Source: Caulobacter flavus (GTDB lineage Bacteria; Pseudomonadota; Alphaproteobacteria; Caulobacterales; Caulobacteraceae). From it: a stretch of 64,000 bases of DNA. A model generated the notes under the pieces. It was not told the origin of the DNA. It did no database searches and saw only the letters and a program-made list of their open reading frames with translations. Made by a program: the position numbers and the translations under genes. Shown one piece after another: positions 1 to 8,524 of this stretch. The stretch is from contig NZ_CP026100.1 of NCBI RefSeq assembly GCF_003722335.1, forward strand, positions 3,260,001 through 3,324,000. The letters are read 5' to 3'. Each line of letters begins with the position of its first letter. Position 1 is the first letter of the stretch.

Positions 1-363
1 GCCGAGCGCTGGCATACGGTGGAGGCCCGGCGCTGGCGTCCCAAGGGCAAGGCGCGTCCGCCGAAGGAGCTCGTTGGGCCGGTGTTCTTCGGCGCCAAAG
101 CCGGGAAGGGTCTTTCCAACATGAGCATGCTCAAGGTGCTCAAGACGCTGCGCCGTCCGGACCTGACCACCCACGGGTTCCGCAGCACCTTCCGCGACTG
201 GGCCGCGGAAATGACCGACCACGCCGGCGAGATCGTTGAGATGGCGCTGGCGCACACCGTGGCCAACAAGGTCGAGGCCGCCTACAGGCGCGGCGACCTC
301 TTCGCCAAGCGGCGGGCGCTCATGGACGACTGGGCCGGCTTTGCATCCGCTCAGGTCGAGTAG
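1..363 (+). CDS. Tyrosine recombinase (P4-type integrase), C-terminal part
   Basis: The reading frame is open from base 1, so this is the 3' end of a gene that starts outside the window; about 120 residues remain. It carries the C-terminal catalytic signature of P4-type integrases: HGFRSTFRDW (the H-x-x-R box), then the segment EMALAH (third catalytic His), then AYRRGDLF with the nucleophilic Tyr. The closing run KRRALMDDWAGF is also typical of this family. These enzymes insert and excise genomic islands, often at tRNA genes. No tRNA or att repeat was recognised next to it, so the element it serves probably lies mostly to the left or has lost its ends. The last bases overlap the convergent regulator gene at 320-577. 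Family call is firm; target site is unknown. Confidence 0.85.
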   Translation, partial: AERWHTVEARRWRPKGKARPPKELVGPVFFGAKAGKGLSNMSMLKVLKTLRRPDLTTHGFRSTFRDWAAEMTDHAGEIVEMALAHTVANKVEAAYRRGDLFAKRRALMDDWAGFASAQVE

Positions 364-577
364 CCGCCGCCTCCAGCCGGTCGAGATAGGCCTCCAGTTC
401 CCGGCGACGAACTAAAGTCCGTGCGCCTTCCTTCAGGGTGAGGATCTCGCCGGCGGCGACGAGCTCATAGAAGCGGCTGCGGCTGATCGAAAGCACCTCG
501 GCGGCTTCCTTGACCCGGTAGGCCATGCGCTCGAGACCGATGACACTATCGGAAGGTGAGATTTGTTCGCGGCGCAT
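320..577 (-). CDS. AlpA/excisionase-like helix-turn-helix protein
   Basis: An 85-residue protein with a MerR/AlpA-type winged helix: MAYRVKEAAEVLSISRSRFY, then LVAAGEI, LKEGARTLVRR and ELEAYLDRL. This is the layout of small excisionase-family DNA-binding proteins that act as directionality factors or prophage regulators. It is convergent with the integrase and overlaps its 3' end by 44 bp, a common pairing in integrative elements. The start at 577 is the longest option; Met at residue 18 (MAYRVKEA) is an alternative that keeps the whole domain. Probable role, inferred from context: control of integrase or element excision. Confidence 0.7.
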   Translation of the reverse strand: MRREQISPSDSVIGLERMAYRVKEAAEVLSISRSRFYELVAAGEILTLKEGARTLVRRRELEAYLDRLEAAATRPERMQSRPSRP

Positions 578-683
578 GGTCAGCTCTTGTGGCGTCGCAC
601 TACCTTGCGGGCGTTGCCTGGCAGCGCAACCGCGGCTTCGGCGCGAGCGCGCCCTGGCGTAGAAAGACAGGCAAACGGCGGGC

Positions 684-911
684 CTATAGGCATTGGGGAA
701 GGGCAGATGGAACTGGACTTAGGCGAGGCCTCTGAGGCAGGCGGCCCGGTCGAGTGGTACGAGTATCGCGGCCAAGCGCTGGCCGATGCGATTGGCCGAC
801 GAGGAAATGCGTGGGCATGTGCAGTTGCTCAAGCGCGGAGTTGCGCACCCCGGTCTCAGCGAGCACCAGCGCGAAGGCGGACGCCCAGTCGGCCTCGGAG
901 GTCTTCGGCAT
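684..911 (-). pseudogene. N-terminal fragment related to the gene at 17423-18127
   Basis: The first 30 or so residues (MPKTSEADWASAFALVLAET, then GVRNSALEQLH) match the start of the intact gene at 17423-18127 (TEWAAAFALMLAETGVRNSR, then LEELH). After that the frame turns into arginine- and proline-rich sequence without similarity, so only the 5' end of a paralogue survives. Like the intact copy, it is divergent from a copy of the dispersed leader repeat (1091-1242), so promoter region and divergent gene start were duplicated together. Not expected to be functional. Confidence 0.55.
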
Positions 912-1090
912 GCGCTTGGGTCCTGACTGCGCTCATCAAGGGGCTGCCGTTAGCTCCAACCAAGGCCCAAGCGGCCGGCGCGCCGAGGGGCCATCTCTGC
1001 GACGGCCTGGCTCCGATAGGGGCGATGCTCCCTTAGCTACCACCTCGGCGCTGCCGCGCCGGCAATAGCTGGCCGCTCGCGCGGGCCGTG

Positions 1091-1242
1091 CTAGGGGCTG
1101 CCGCCCCCGGCGCGCTTCGGATCGCCTTCCGCCGAGCTTCGGGCGTGGTCGGACACACCAGTGCTTTCGACATCAAGCCCTGCAGCCGGGTCCCCGCGAA
1201 GGCGCCCCTCCGCTTGCACCCCCGCGCTCGCCGCTTGGGCAG
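1091..1242 (+). repeat. Dispersed leader repeat, copy A (hairpin lost)
   Basis: This 152-bp stretch aligns without gaps to 18381-18532 and, with a deletion of about 20 bp, to 13510 onward. Shared blocks include ggcgcgcttcggatcg, ccctgcagccgggtccccgc, cccctccgcttgcac and ctcgccgcttgggcag. In copies B and C the repeat ends in a hairpin and ribosome binding site before a gene. Here it stops where a type I secretion ATPase fragment begins, which marks a recombination joint. Further similarity to copy C extends upstream (for example catctctgcgacggcc near 989) to the divergent gene fragment. Confidence 0.8.
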
Positions 1243-1372
1243 CCGCATCCTGACCATGGAGAGCGGCCAGGTCACCGAGACCGGCGACCACGAGACGCTG
1301 ATGGCCGCCGGCGGGCGCAACGCCCAGCTCTGGCGGACCCTGATGCATGGCCATCAGGGGGGCGAGGCATGA
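1241..1372 (+). pseudogene. 3' remnant of a type I secretion ABC ATPase (HlyB/LapB-like)
   Basis: About 42 residues in frame up to the stop at 1370-1372: RILTMESGQVTETGDHETLM followed by AAGGRNAQLWRTLM. This is the end of the nucleotide-binding domain of peptide/RTX exporter ATPases, just past the H-loop. Everything upstream (membrane domain, Walker A, signature, Walker B) is missing and replaced by leader repeat copy A. The stop overlaps the start of the adaptor gene (ATGA), the usual HlyB-HlyD coupling. Non-functional remnant. Confidence 0.75.
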
Positions 1373-2168
1373 GCCTGTCGACGCACCTGCGCGTGTTCGC
1401 CCGGGCCTGGGGCGACGAGAACCGCCGCTGGGCCAAGGCCCGCCAGCGCGTGGAGCCCGGCTTCCTGGCCGCCGCCCTGGAAGTGGTCGAGACGCCGCCC
1501 TCGCCGATCGGCCGGGCCATCAGGTGGACGATCATCGCCGGCGCCGTCGGGGCCTTGGTCTGGTCGTGCTGGGCCAAGGTCGACACCGTAGCCATCGCCG
1601 AGGGGCGGCTGGTGCCGACCTCGGCCAGGCCGCCCAGGAACGGGCCGAGGCCGAGGGGCTGTCGGCCACCCGCGCCGACGCCCTGCGCAAGGCCGAGCAG
1701 AAGCGCCAGCTCCAGACCCTGACCGCCCCGGTCGGCGGGGTGGTGCAGGCCGTGTCCGTCACGACGCTGGGCGAGGTGGCCGAGACCGGCAAGGCGCTGG
1801 TGACCATCGTGCCGGACGGCGAGGCGCCGGTGGTCGAGGCCCTGGTCCTCAACAAGGGCGCCGGCTTCGTGCGGGTAGGCGACCTCGCGGTCATCAAGCT
1901 TGAGGCCTATCCTTCTACCCGCTACGGCACGCTGGACGGCGAGGTGACGCAGATCTCGCCTGACGCCATCGTCGACGAGAAGCGCGGCCTGGTGTTTCCG
2001 GTGCGGGCAAAGGTGTCAAAGTCGCAACTTAGAGTTGACGGACGCCAAGCTTTGCTGTCGGCTGGCATGAGCGCTTCGGTGGAAATCGTGACGGGAAAAA
2101 GGCGAGTGATCGATTTCGTGTGGTCGCCGGTGGTCAAGACGGTGAGCGAAGCGGGGAGGGAGCGGTGA
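1369..2168 (+). pseudogene. HlyD-family type I secretion adaptor, internally deleted and frameshifted
   Basis: The gene starts in one frame (from 1369: MSLSTHLRVFARAWGDENRR, a membrane anchor around residues 47-65, then VDTVAIAEGRLVPT) and continues in another from about 1622 (QERAEAEGLSATRADALRKA, then LQTLTAPVGGVVQAVSV, GEVAETGKALVTIVPDGE, LVFPVRAKV). The order fits a membrane fusion protein, but most of the coiled-coil hairpin and the first half of the lipoyl domain are gone. The intact family is about 430-480 residues; here about 265 codons remain in two frames. The joint near 1620 is therefore a deletion that also shifts the frame. It follows the ATPase remnant and precedes a membrane-protein gene whose GTG overlaps its stop. 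Confidence 0.8.
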
Positions 2169-2608
2169 AGCCGTATCAGGGGCGATCAGTGTTTCTCAAT
2201 GCATTTCCGCTGCCGGTCTGGGTGACCTTCTCAAAGAAGATCGACACGGTCGCGATGCGGTGGCCTTTGCTGGCTGCGAGAGCCTGTCTGTGGTTCGACG
2301 TGGTTCTGGTAGTGGCCATTATTGCCGTGGGCGTTCGCATGGGAGTTTCGGCGAATGGCGGGTATGTAAAGGCGCCTGGAAACATACTTCTGAACAGTAT
2401 AGGTCTTTCCATCTTCGTTCTCAATGTTCCTGTACTCGCCTCATTTGTCGGCTGTCTAATGTCGCTAATTTGTGCCTTTTTTGGAGAGAAAAAAGGTTTG
2501 CCGGTTGTTTTCTCGGTGACTCAGGTGGCCAGGGCAATATTATATGCCATGGCGCTGCTATCGATGTTGTTTAATCCGGGTGTGGTCTTGAGGGCCTTTG
2601 TGTCCTGA
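2165..2608 (+). CDS. Small multi-spanning membrane protein of unknown function
   Basis: A 147-residue protein starting at the GTG that overlaps the adaptor stop (GTGA), with ggaggg about 8 bases upstream; coupling to the secretion genes is likely ancestral. Hydrophobic segments lie near residues 30-52 (WPLLAARACLWFDVVLVVAI), 71-106 (two spans, LLNSIGLSIFVLNVPVLASF) and 118-143. It is clearly more AT-rich than its surroundings, which suggests recent transfer. No family is recognised. Its position directly after a type I exporter would fit an immunity or accessory protein for an exported toxin or adhesin, but this is context only. Confidence 0.5.
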   Translation: MKPYQGRSVFLNAFPLPVWVTFSKKIDTVAMRWPLLAARACLWFDVVLVVAIIAVGVRMGVSANGGYVKAPGNILLNSIGLSIFVLNVPVLASFVGCLMSLICAFFGEKKGLPVVFSVTQVARAILYAMALLSMLFNPGVVLRAFVS

Positions 2609-2652
2609 TCGCGTTGAGTTGGTTTTAGGTCTGCATTTTGTGGGGTGGGGCA

Positions 2653-2985
2653 ATGGCTGAATCGGCAACTTTTCCAGTGTATTCTGCCGCTAAATACCTA
2701 GCGTATGTGCAGAAGCATAGAAATGCATTCAATCGCGTCGCATCCTCCTTGGGAGTAAGTTCTTCATCGATCGCTGCATCTATGCTGGAGGAGTACAGGG
2801 CTCAGTCCAGTCGCGCGGTGAAGGGGGTCTCGCTTCCAACGTCCTATTTAGTCGATTGGGGGCGGGATCAGATCACCCTTGCTTCGGGGGCGCGCCGATC
2901 GATAGCGCCTCAGCCGACGCGTTGCAGCGCAAGGCCACCTCGCAGCGGGGATCGACGCCGATCACGACCTATATCGCGGGGCTGA
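2653..2985 (+). pseudogene. Unknown protein, probably frameshifted after about 78 residues
   Basis: From the ATG at 2653 about 78 residues look like natural protein (MAESATFPVYSAAKYLAYVQ, then SSSIAASMLEEYRAQSSRAV, LPTSYLVDWGRDQITLA) with the same AT-rich codon use as the gene before it. From about 2887 the frame becomes Arg/Pro/Ser-rich until the stop at 2985. The +1 frame continues with more plausible sequence to about 3176 (DSASADALQRKATSQRG, TPITTYIAGLRG, RVSTIYLPRYEISP), so a frameshift or a junction between two different sequences is likely. No family was recognised. It may belong with the secretion genes upstream. Confidence 0.35.
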
Positions 2986-3176
2986 GAGGCAAGCCTGGAC
3001 GGGTGTCGACGATTTATCTGCCGCGATATGAAATCTCGCCCGTTACTGCGACACACAATGGCCGGTGCGCGGCCGTGATCGCCCTGGGTGCGCAAGGACC
3101 AGCCGCTCAGCAGATGTGCGGGGGACCGGAAAGCCACGCCGAGCTGCGCAGGCTTTGGATTGAAAAAGTAAGGTGA

Positions 3177-3644
3177 GTGGCCAGCGCGGCTAGTGAGGGA
3201 GGTGTCGCTTTCGGAGGGCGTTGCTTGCAATTCGCTTAAGCGGGCCCAAGGATCGGCGGCACAGGTTCAAATCAGCGCCTCTCGCGCGCTGCGGAAGCTC
3301 GCGTTTCTGAAGCCCGGCGAAAGTCCGCTATTTCGGTACTTCAACCGATGCCGGACCAGCAACCGCTCGCTGAGCGGTCGACCGGTCGAGCTTTTTAAAG
3401 AAATTGGCTTGAGCGCTCTTTACGCCGGCCTAATCCCAGCGAGATCACGCGATCCAATTGCGACCATTCTGCCTGCACAAACCGCGGGCACAAGTGTGGG
3501 GAGTTCTTGCGGCGCTGGGTATTTTTGAAAGAAAATAAGCGTTTAACGACGCATATCGATGTGGATGACGTGTTTCGCACTGGCGGCTCATGCGCCAGTT
3601 TCAGCGCAGTGCGAGCGTACCGGGAGCTTCGGCTTGAGCTGACC
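3177..3644. other. Intergenic stretch without a recognisable gene
   Basis: No reading frame here has convincing codon use or a recognisable motif on either strand. Several AT-rich patches (for example around 3520-3560) resemble the composition of the unknown genes to the left, so this may be the right margin of the transferred segment. Confidence 0.4.
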
Positions 3645-4016
3645 TCACGGCTGTTCTGTCCAGGACGCGGCGAGGCGGAAGATTTCCGCCCGAACAGCCG
3701 GCGGCATTCGAAGCGCTGCTTGCATGAAGCCGGTCGCCCCGTCGACCTGGCAAAAGCGCGCCAGAAGGTCGTCGCCCTGGTCGGTTTCCAGCCCGGTGAA
3801 GAAGGCCATGAGCGGAACCTGCAGGATCCGCGCCATTTCCACCAGCTTGGAGGCACTGATCCGGTTTTCCCCGCACTCGTACTTCTGGATCTGCTGGAAG
3901 GTCAGGCCGATCGCTGCGGCCAGGTCGTGCTGGGAAACCTCCCTTGCCCGGCGATGGCCGCGCAGCAGAGCGCCGATATGGCGATCCAGGGACTGTCTGG
4001 TCTCCTGCTCCTTCAT
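3645..4016 (-). CDS. XRE-family transcriptional regulator
   Basis: A 123-residue protein with a Cro/CI-type helix-turn-helix at about residues 10-65: LDRHIGALLRGHRRAREVSQ, HDLAAAIGLTFQQIQKYECG, NRISASKLVEMARIL. The C-terminal half (GLETDQGDDLLARFCQ, MPPAVRAEIFRLAAS) is a short alpha-helical tail typical of small chromosomal XRE regulators in alphaproteobacteria. The spacing of glutamines and the YECGENRIS loop match DNA-recognition helices of this family. It stands alone between an unknown region and the YbbP permease gene, so target genes cannot be inferred. Confidence 0.8.
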   Translation of the reverse strand: MKEQETRQSLDRHIGALLRGHRRAREVSQHDLAAAIGLTFQQIQKYECGENRISASKLVEMARILQVPLMAFFTGLETDQGDDLLARFCQVDGATGFMQAALRMPPAVRAEIFRLAASWTEQP

Positions 4017-4174
4017 GCGTCCTCCATGCCCGGCGCGCCATTGGCCAGCAAACCCAGCAGGCGATCAAGGCCCGCCAAGCGCGTCTCTATCCGGGCGCCG
4101 GAGACGGCTTGAGTCGATCGCCCGAGCGCTCTGCGTCAAAGGGATTGTCGCCAGCACAGGCCCGGCCTGACCGC

Positions 4175-6691
4175 CTAGTCGCGACGCAGGACGGGCGCAG
4201 GTCTCTGCGACAGCGCCAAGGCTGCCGCGATCAGGCCGCCCGCCATCGCAAGGCCCCCGCTGCCAAGCATCAGGACGAGGATCCCGTCCCAGTCGACGCT
4301 CCAGGTCGCTTTGAACACCTTGACGACCACCGGCCAGGCGGCGGCGAAGCCGAGTAGCACGCCGGCGGCGCCGGCGATGAGGCCGACCGCGCCATACTCG
4401 ATGGCGTAGGCGGCGAGGATCTGAAGCTTCGTCGCGCCGAGCACCTTGAGCGTCGCGGCCTCGCGCGCCCGGGCTCGGGCGCCGGCGGCGATCGCCCCGG
4501 CCAGCACCAGCAGGCCGGCCAGTCCGGCCACGCCCGCAGCGCCACGCACCGCCAACGCCAGGCGGTCGAACAGGGACGCGGCGGCCTCAAGCTGCTCGCG
4601 GACGCTGATGACGTTGACGCCCGGAAAGCCTCTTCCCAGGGCGCGGGTCAGCCTGGCCTCGCGGACTTTGTCGACGCGGGCGATGGCGACGCTGCGCAGG
4701 GCCGCGCCTTCGAGTGCGGCGGGGTCGAGGATCAAGGCGAAGTTGGGCCCAAAGCCGCCAAAGTCGACCTTGCGCAGGACCGCGATCCGCGCCTCGATCT
4801 GCCGTCCGAGCACGTCGATGGTGATGGCGTCGCCGAGCTTCAGGCCGCCGGCCTGGGCCACCTCGATGTTCATCGCCACCAGCGGAGGCCCCCGATAATC
4901 CTTGGGCCACCAGCCGCCTTCGACCACGCCGGCCCCGGCCGGCTCTTGCGCGAACACCGACAGGCTGATGTCGTTGTCGAAGGCCCAGCGCTCGCCAGGC
5001 TTGATGGTTTCGATCTTCACCGGCGCGCCCTTGAGGGCGGCTATGCGGCCGGTGACGAACGGCATGCGCAGATAGGCGTCGGGTCCGAGCGGGCCAGCTT
5101 CCCGAGCGACCGCCTGGTCGAAGGCGGCGGCCTGATCGGCGGGAATTTCGGTGAACACCATGGCCGGCGCTGTCCTGGGCGCCACGTCGCTGACCTGAGC
5201 CAGCAGGGCCGACTGGATGAGCACGACGCAGGACAGCAGCGCTACGCCAAGCCCGATGGCCGGGCTGGCGGTGCGCGCCGCCGAGCCTGGACCGGCCAGG
5301 TTGGCCAGGCCGAGCCGGACAGCGCCGCGGGTCAGCCGGCGGGTTTTGCCGGCGAGGTAGGCGGCCGTGCGGCCAAGCGCGGCCAATACGGCGAAAGCCA
5401 CGGCCACGCCGGCGATCATGATCGCTGCGGCCAGCGGCGTCGGCGCCGTGGCTACGGCCAGGGCCGCCAGGCCAAGTCCGGCCAGCGCGGCGCCCAGGGT
5501 CTCCAGGCTGAGCGGCAGGCGCGCGGCGGGGCTGCGGCGAAAAAGCGCCGAGGGCGGCGTGATGCGGGCGCGGGCCAGGGGAACCAGCGAGAACGCCGCC
5601 GCCGCCAGGAGCCCGAACAGGCCCGCCTTGGCCAGGGGCCAGGGATAGACTTTGAACAGGGCCGGGATCGGCAGGGCCGCGCCGGCGAGCCTGCCAAGCA
5701 GCAGCGGGACGAGCGCCCCGATCACCAGGCCGATGCCTACGCCCAGACAGGCGAGCACGCCGATCTGGATGAGGTGCAGGTTTCGGATAAGGGCGCCGTC
5801 GGCGCCCAGCGCCTTGAGCACGGCGATCGCTCGCTCGCGGGAAGACAGGTAGGCCGAAACCGCGCCGGCGACGCCCAGGCCGCCGGCCACCAGCGAGGCC
5901 AGGCCGATGAAGCCCAGGAAATACTCGAGCTGATCGATCAGCCGCTTGGCGCCAGGGGCGGCGTCGAGGCGATCGCGCATGCGCAGGTGGCTGTCGGGAA
6001 GGGCCGCCTGGACCGCCTTGCCGGTCGCTCTGGGATCCTGGCCGACGGGAAGAGCCACGCGCACGGCCTGATTGGACAGACCGCCCGAGTCCAATAGCCC
6101 CGAACGCTCCAGGACGTCCCGACGCACCATCACCCGCGGACCCAGGGAAAACCCCCGTGACAAGCCGTCGGGCTCGCCCAGCAACCGGCCCGTGATGACC
6201 AGATCCAACGTTCCGGCCTCGAACCGGTCGCCGATCCTCAGGCCGAGCCGATCGAGGAGGGCCGGCTCGACCACGGCGCCGGGCAGGCCGCCGCTATCGG
6301 CCAGGGCCGCGACCAGATTGGGCGCGCCTTCGATCCTGACCGCGCCGGCCAGCGGGTAGTTGGCGTCCACGCCGCGCAGGCTCACGAGACGACGGCCGCC
6401 ATCGGGGGCCTGGGCCATCGCCCGGGCCCCGGCGGTGTAGGTGGTCGTTCCGAGACGATCGAACGCCGCGCGCTCCTTGGGCGTGAACTCGCGGTTCTCG
6501 ATCGAGAACGACAGGTCCCCGCCGAGGATCTCGCGCGCCTGGGACGCCAGTCCCTGACGGAAGGCCTGAGCCGTCGAGCCGGCCGCGGCGATGGCGGCGA
6601 CCCCCAGAGCCAGGCAGGCCAGAAAGATGCGAAAGCCGCGCACGCCCGAACGCAGTTCGCGGGCGGCCAGGCGCAAGGCGAGCGGGGCCAT
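4175..6691 (-). CDS. FtsX-like ABC permease (YbbP type)
   Basis: An 838-residue integral membrane protein with the duplicated FtsX/MacB permease plan. An N-terminal membrane helix (RIFLACLALGVAAIAAAGST) is followed by a large periplasmic domain with a MacB-like fold (residues about 40-250), a first group of helices (about 255-380), two central helices, a second periplasmic domain (about 500-690) and a last set of three helices (GVAGLAGLLVLAGAIAAGAR, EYGAVGLIAGAAGVLLGFAA). The length equals the YbbP family (about 800-850). The partner ATPase gene lies 2 bp upstream, and a TesA-like esterase is divergent, the classical ybbP-ybbA-tesA neighbourhood. Family role: mechanotransmission-type export or extraction from the membrane; the substrate is unknown. 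Confidence 0.9.
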   Translation of the reverse strand: MAPLALRLAARELRSGVRGFRIFLACLALGVAAIAAAGSTAQAFRQGLASQAREILGGDLSFSIENREFTPKERAAFDRLGTTTYTAGARAMAQAPDGGRRLVSLRGVDANYPLAGAVRIEGAPNLVAALADSGGLPGAVVEPALLDRLGLRIGDRFEAGTLDLVITGRLLGEPDGLSRGFSLGPRVMVRRDVLERSGLLDSGGLSNQAVRVALPVGQDPRATGKAVQAALPDSHLRMRDRLDAAPGAKRLIDQLEYFLGFIGLASLVAGGLGVAGAVSAYLSSRERAIAVLKALGADGALIRNLHLIQIGVLACLGVGIGLVIGALVPLLLGRLAGAALPIPALFKVYPWPLAKAGLFGLLAAAAFSLVPLARARITPPSALFRRSPAARLPLSLETLGAALAGLGLAALAVATAPTPLAAAIMIAGVAVAFAVLAALGRTAAYLAGKTRRLTRGAVRLGLANLAGPGSAARTASPAIGLGVALLSCVVLIQSALLAQVSDVAPRTAPAMVFTEIPADQAAAFDQAVAREAGPLGPDAYLRMPFVTGRIAALKGAPVKIETIKPGERWAFDNDISLSVFAQEPAGAGVVEGGWWPKDYRGPPLVAMNIEVAQAGGLKLGDAITIDVLGRQIEARIAVLRKVDFGGFGPNFALILDPAALEGAALRSVAIARVDKVREARLTRALGRGFPGVNVISVREQLEAAASLFDRLALAVRGAAGVAGLAGLLVLAGAIAAGARARAREAATLKVLGATKLQILAAYAIEYGAVGLIAGAAGVLLGFAAAWPVVVKVFKATWSVDWDGILVLMLGSGGLAMAGGLIAAALALSQRPAPVLRRD

Positions 6692-6693
6692 GC

Positions 6694-7380
6694 TCAGGCG
6701 AGGACCCGGCCGTCGGCCATGCGGACGATCCGATCCGCGCGCTCGGCGAGCACCGGGTCATGGGTGACCATGACCAGAGCCGCTCCAACCTCGGCGACAA
6801 GGTCGAACATCAGGTCGGCGACGGCGGCCGCCGTGACGCCGTCGAGATTACCGGTCGGCTCGTCGGCGAAGAGCAGGGCGGGGCGGGCGGCCAGGGCGCG
6901 GGCCAGGGCCACGCGCTGCTGTTCCCCGCCCGACAGCTGGTGGGGGTAGTGGCCAAGCCGCTTGCCAAGCCCCACGCGCTCCAGCCAGCCGCGCGCGGTG
7001 GCGAGCGCTCCGGATGCTCCAGCGATCTCCAGGGGCGTGGCGACATTCTCCTCGGCGGTCATGTTGGGCAGAAGGTGGAAGGACTGGAAGACCAGCGCGG
7101 CCCGGCCGCGGCGAAGCCGGGCCCGACCGTCTTCGTCCAGCCGCGAAAGATCCTGGCCAAACAGCCGCACCGCCCCGGTGGTCGGCGCTTCGAGGCCGGC
7201 GCCGACGGCAATCAGCGAGGACTTGCCCGAGCCCGATGGGCCGATGATCGCTACGCGTTCGGCCGCAGAGACGACAAGAACCACCCCGCGCAGGATCTCG
7301 ACGGGGCCGGCGGCGGCGGGAAGGGTCAGGGTGACGGCGTCGAGCACGAGTTGCGCTGCGGGCTGGGCGTCGTCGTTCAT
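6694..7380 (-). CDS. ABC transporter ATP-binding protein (YbbA type)
   Basis: A 228-residue ATPase of the MacB/LolD/YbbA group. Walker A is GPSGSGKSSL, the Q-loop lies in VFQSFHLLPNMTAEENV, the signature is LSGGEQQRVALARAL, Walker B is ALLFADEPTGNLDG and the H-loop is MVTHD. The start at 7380 (MNDDAQPA) is chosen because gagg lies six bases upstream on the minus strand; ATG at 7386 is an alternative, and longer versions would run into the divergent esterase gene. It pairs with the permease 2 bp downstream. Confidence 0.92.
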   Translation of the reverse strand: MNDDAQPAAQLVLDAVTLTLPAAAGPVEILRGVVLVVSAAERVAIIGPSGSGKSSLIAVGAGLEAPTTGAVRLFGQDLSRLDEDGRARLRRGRAALVFQSFHLLPNMTAEENVATPLEIAGASGALATARGWLERVGLGKRLGHYPHQLSGGEQQRVALARALAARPALLFADEPTGNLDGVTAAAVADLMFDLVAEVGAALVMVTHDPVLAERADRIVRMADGRVLA

Positions 7381-7435
7381 GAGCATCCTCAAGGCCGGAC
7401 ATTGTTCGCTGGCGTGCGAACCTACATAGGAAGAC

Positions 7436-8083
7436 ATGGTCAAGTCCGCATCACGCCTTTTGTCCCGCCGCCGCCTGCTGGCTAGTCTTGTGCTCGTGTC
7501 GCAGGGGGCCGCCGCGCCCAAGCCGCCGGTGGTCACCGTGCTGGGGGATTCGATCACCGCAGGACTGGGCCTTCCGGTCCGCGAGGCCATGCCGGCCCAG
7601 CTTCAGGCGGCGCTGGCGCGCCTGGGCGTTGTGGCCACGGTGCGCGCGGCCGGCGTCTCGGGCGACACCAGCGGCGGGGGACTGGCGCGGGTAGGGTTCA
7701 GCGTCGCGGCAGACACGGCCGTCTGCGTTGTGGCGCTGGGCGGCAACGACCTGCTTCAAGGCGTCGAGCCCGCCCAGACCAAGGCCAACCTCCGCGGCAT
7801 CCTGCAGAAGCTCAAGGCGCGGGGCGTCGGAACGGTCCTGGTCGGGGTGGCCGCTCCGGCGAGCATCGGCGCGGCCTACGCTCGCGAGTTCAACGCCCTC
7901 TATCCGGACTTGGCCAAGACGTTTGGGACGCCGTTGCTGGCCAACATCCTGGAGGGCGTGCGCGGAAACCCGGCCTTGATGCAGCGCGATGGCGTTCATC
8001 CCAATGCCGCTGGGGCGAGGAAGGTCGCCGAGGGGCTCGCGCCGCTGGTCGCCCGGGCGCTGAGGGCGCGCAAGCGGGCCTAA
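7436..8083 (+). CDS. GDSL-type arylesterase / lysophospholipase (TesA-like)
   Basis: A 215-residue secreted SGNH hydrolase. The basic N-terminus and hydrophobic stretch RRRLLASLVLVSQGAAA look like a signal peptide. Block I is VLGDSITAGLGL with catalytic Ser39, block III is ALGGND (oxyanion Asn), and block V is DGVHPNAAG with the catalytic Asp-His pair. These are the four conserved positions of TesA/EstA esterases, which hydrolyse acyl esters, lysophospholipids or acyl-CoA in the periplasm. It is divergent from the YbbA/YbbP transporter genes with about 55 bp between starts, an arrangement conserved widely in proteobacteria and suggesting a joint role in lipid or envelope handling. Confidence 0.9.
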   Translation: MVKSASRLLSRRRLLASLVLVSQGAAAPKPPVVTVLGDSITAGLGLPVREAMPAQLQAALARLGVVATVRAAGVSGDTSGGGLARVGFSVAADTAVCVVALGGNDLLQGVEPAQTKANLRGILQKLKARGVGTVLVGVAAPASIGAAYAREFNALYPDLAKTFGTPLLANILEGVRGNPALMQRDGVHPNAAGARKVAEGLAPLVARALRARKRA

Positions 8084-8167
8084 GGGAACGGTCCGGCGGC
8101 AGGCGGCGTTTGGGCCGCTTCATGATGCGCCGACCGGCGCTCTCTGCCCTCCGACCTAGAGGATTTC

Positions 8168-8437
8168 ATGCGCGGCGCACTTGGCGTTTTCATCGTTCGG
8201 CCCAACCCGGACGCCGGCTGGAGTCTATCGGACGCAGACAAGGGCGAGGTGCTGGTCTTCGAAAGCGGCGGTCAAGCCGAGCGCCTGGCCATGGCGTTGG
8301 CCAAGCAGGCCCACGCGACCCACGGGACTGGAGAAGTTTGGGTCTATGATCGGCTCGAGCGCCTGGTCGGACGCTGGCGCGTCGCCGCCGGGAGCATGGC
8401 CCTCGCCGACGTCGACGAGACGGCCAAGGCGGCTTGA
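8168..8437 (+). CDS. Small protein, DUF2188-like
   Basis: An 89-residue protein: VFIVRPNPDAGWSLSDADKG, then VLVFESGGQAERLAMALAKQ, GEVWVYDRLERLVGRWRV. The pattern of a short beta strand, a helix of Ala/Lys-rich character and a second strand pair ending in a query-like GEVWVYDR resembles DUF2188-type domains, in which a per-residue score or parameter segment is followed by EAxxxA helices. The match is by pattern only. The coding character is good and it stands alone downstream of tesA. No catalytic residues can be proposed. Confidence 0.5.
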   Translation: MRGALGVFIVRPNPDAGWSLSDADKGEVLVFESGGQAERLAMALAKQAHATHGTGEVWVYDRLERLVGRWRVAAGSMALADVDETAKAA

Positions 8438-8524
8438 TCGGCCCAGCTGGGAGATTGCAGCTCGTATGCGCCCTGAGGCTGGCTTGTTCGGGAACGCCCG
8501 CGGCGATGGGGATTTTCATCGACC

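Noticed and set aside
2165..3176. Contact-dependent bacteriocin (Cdz-like) system
   Set aside because: An exporter remnant and a membrane protein are present, but no glycine-zipper toxin genes could be seen, so the claim is not supported.
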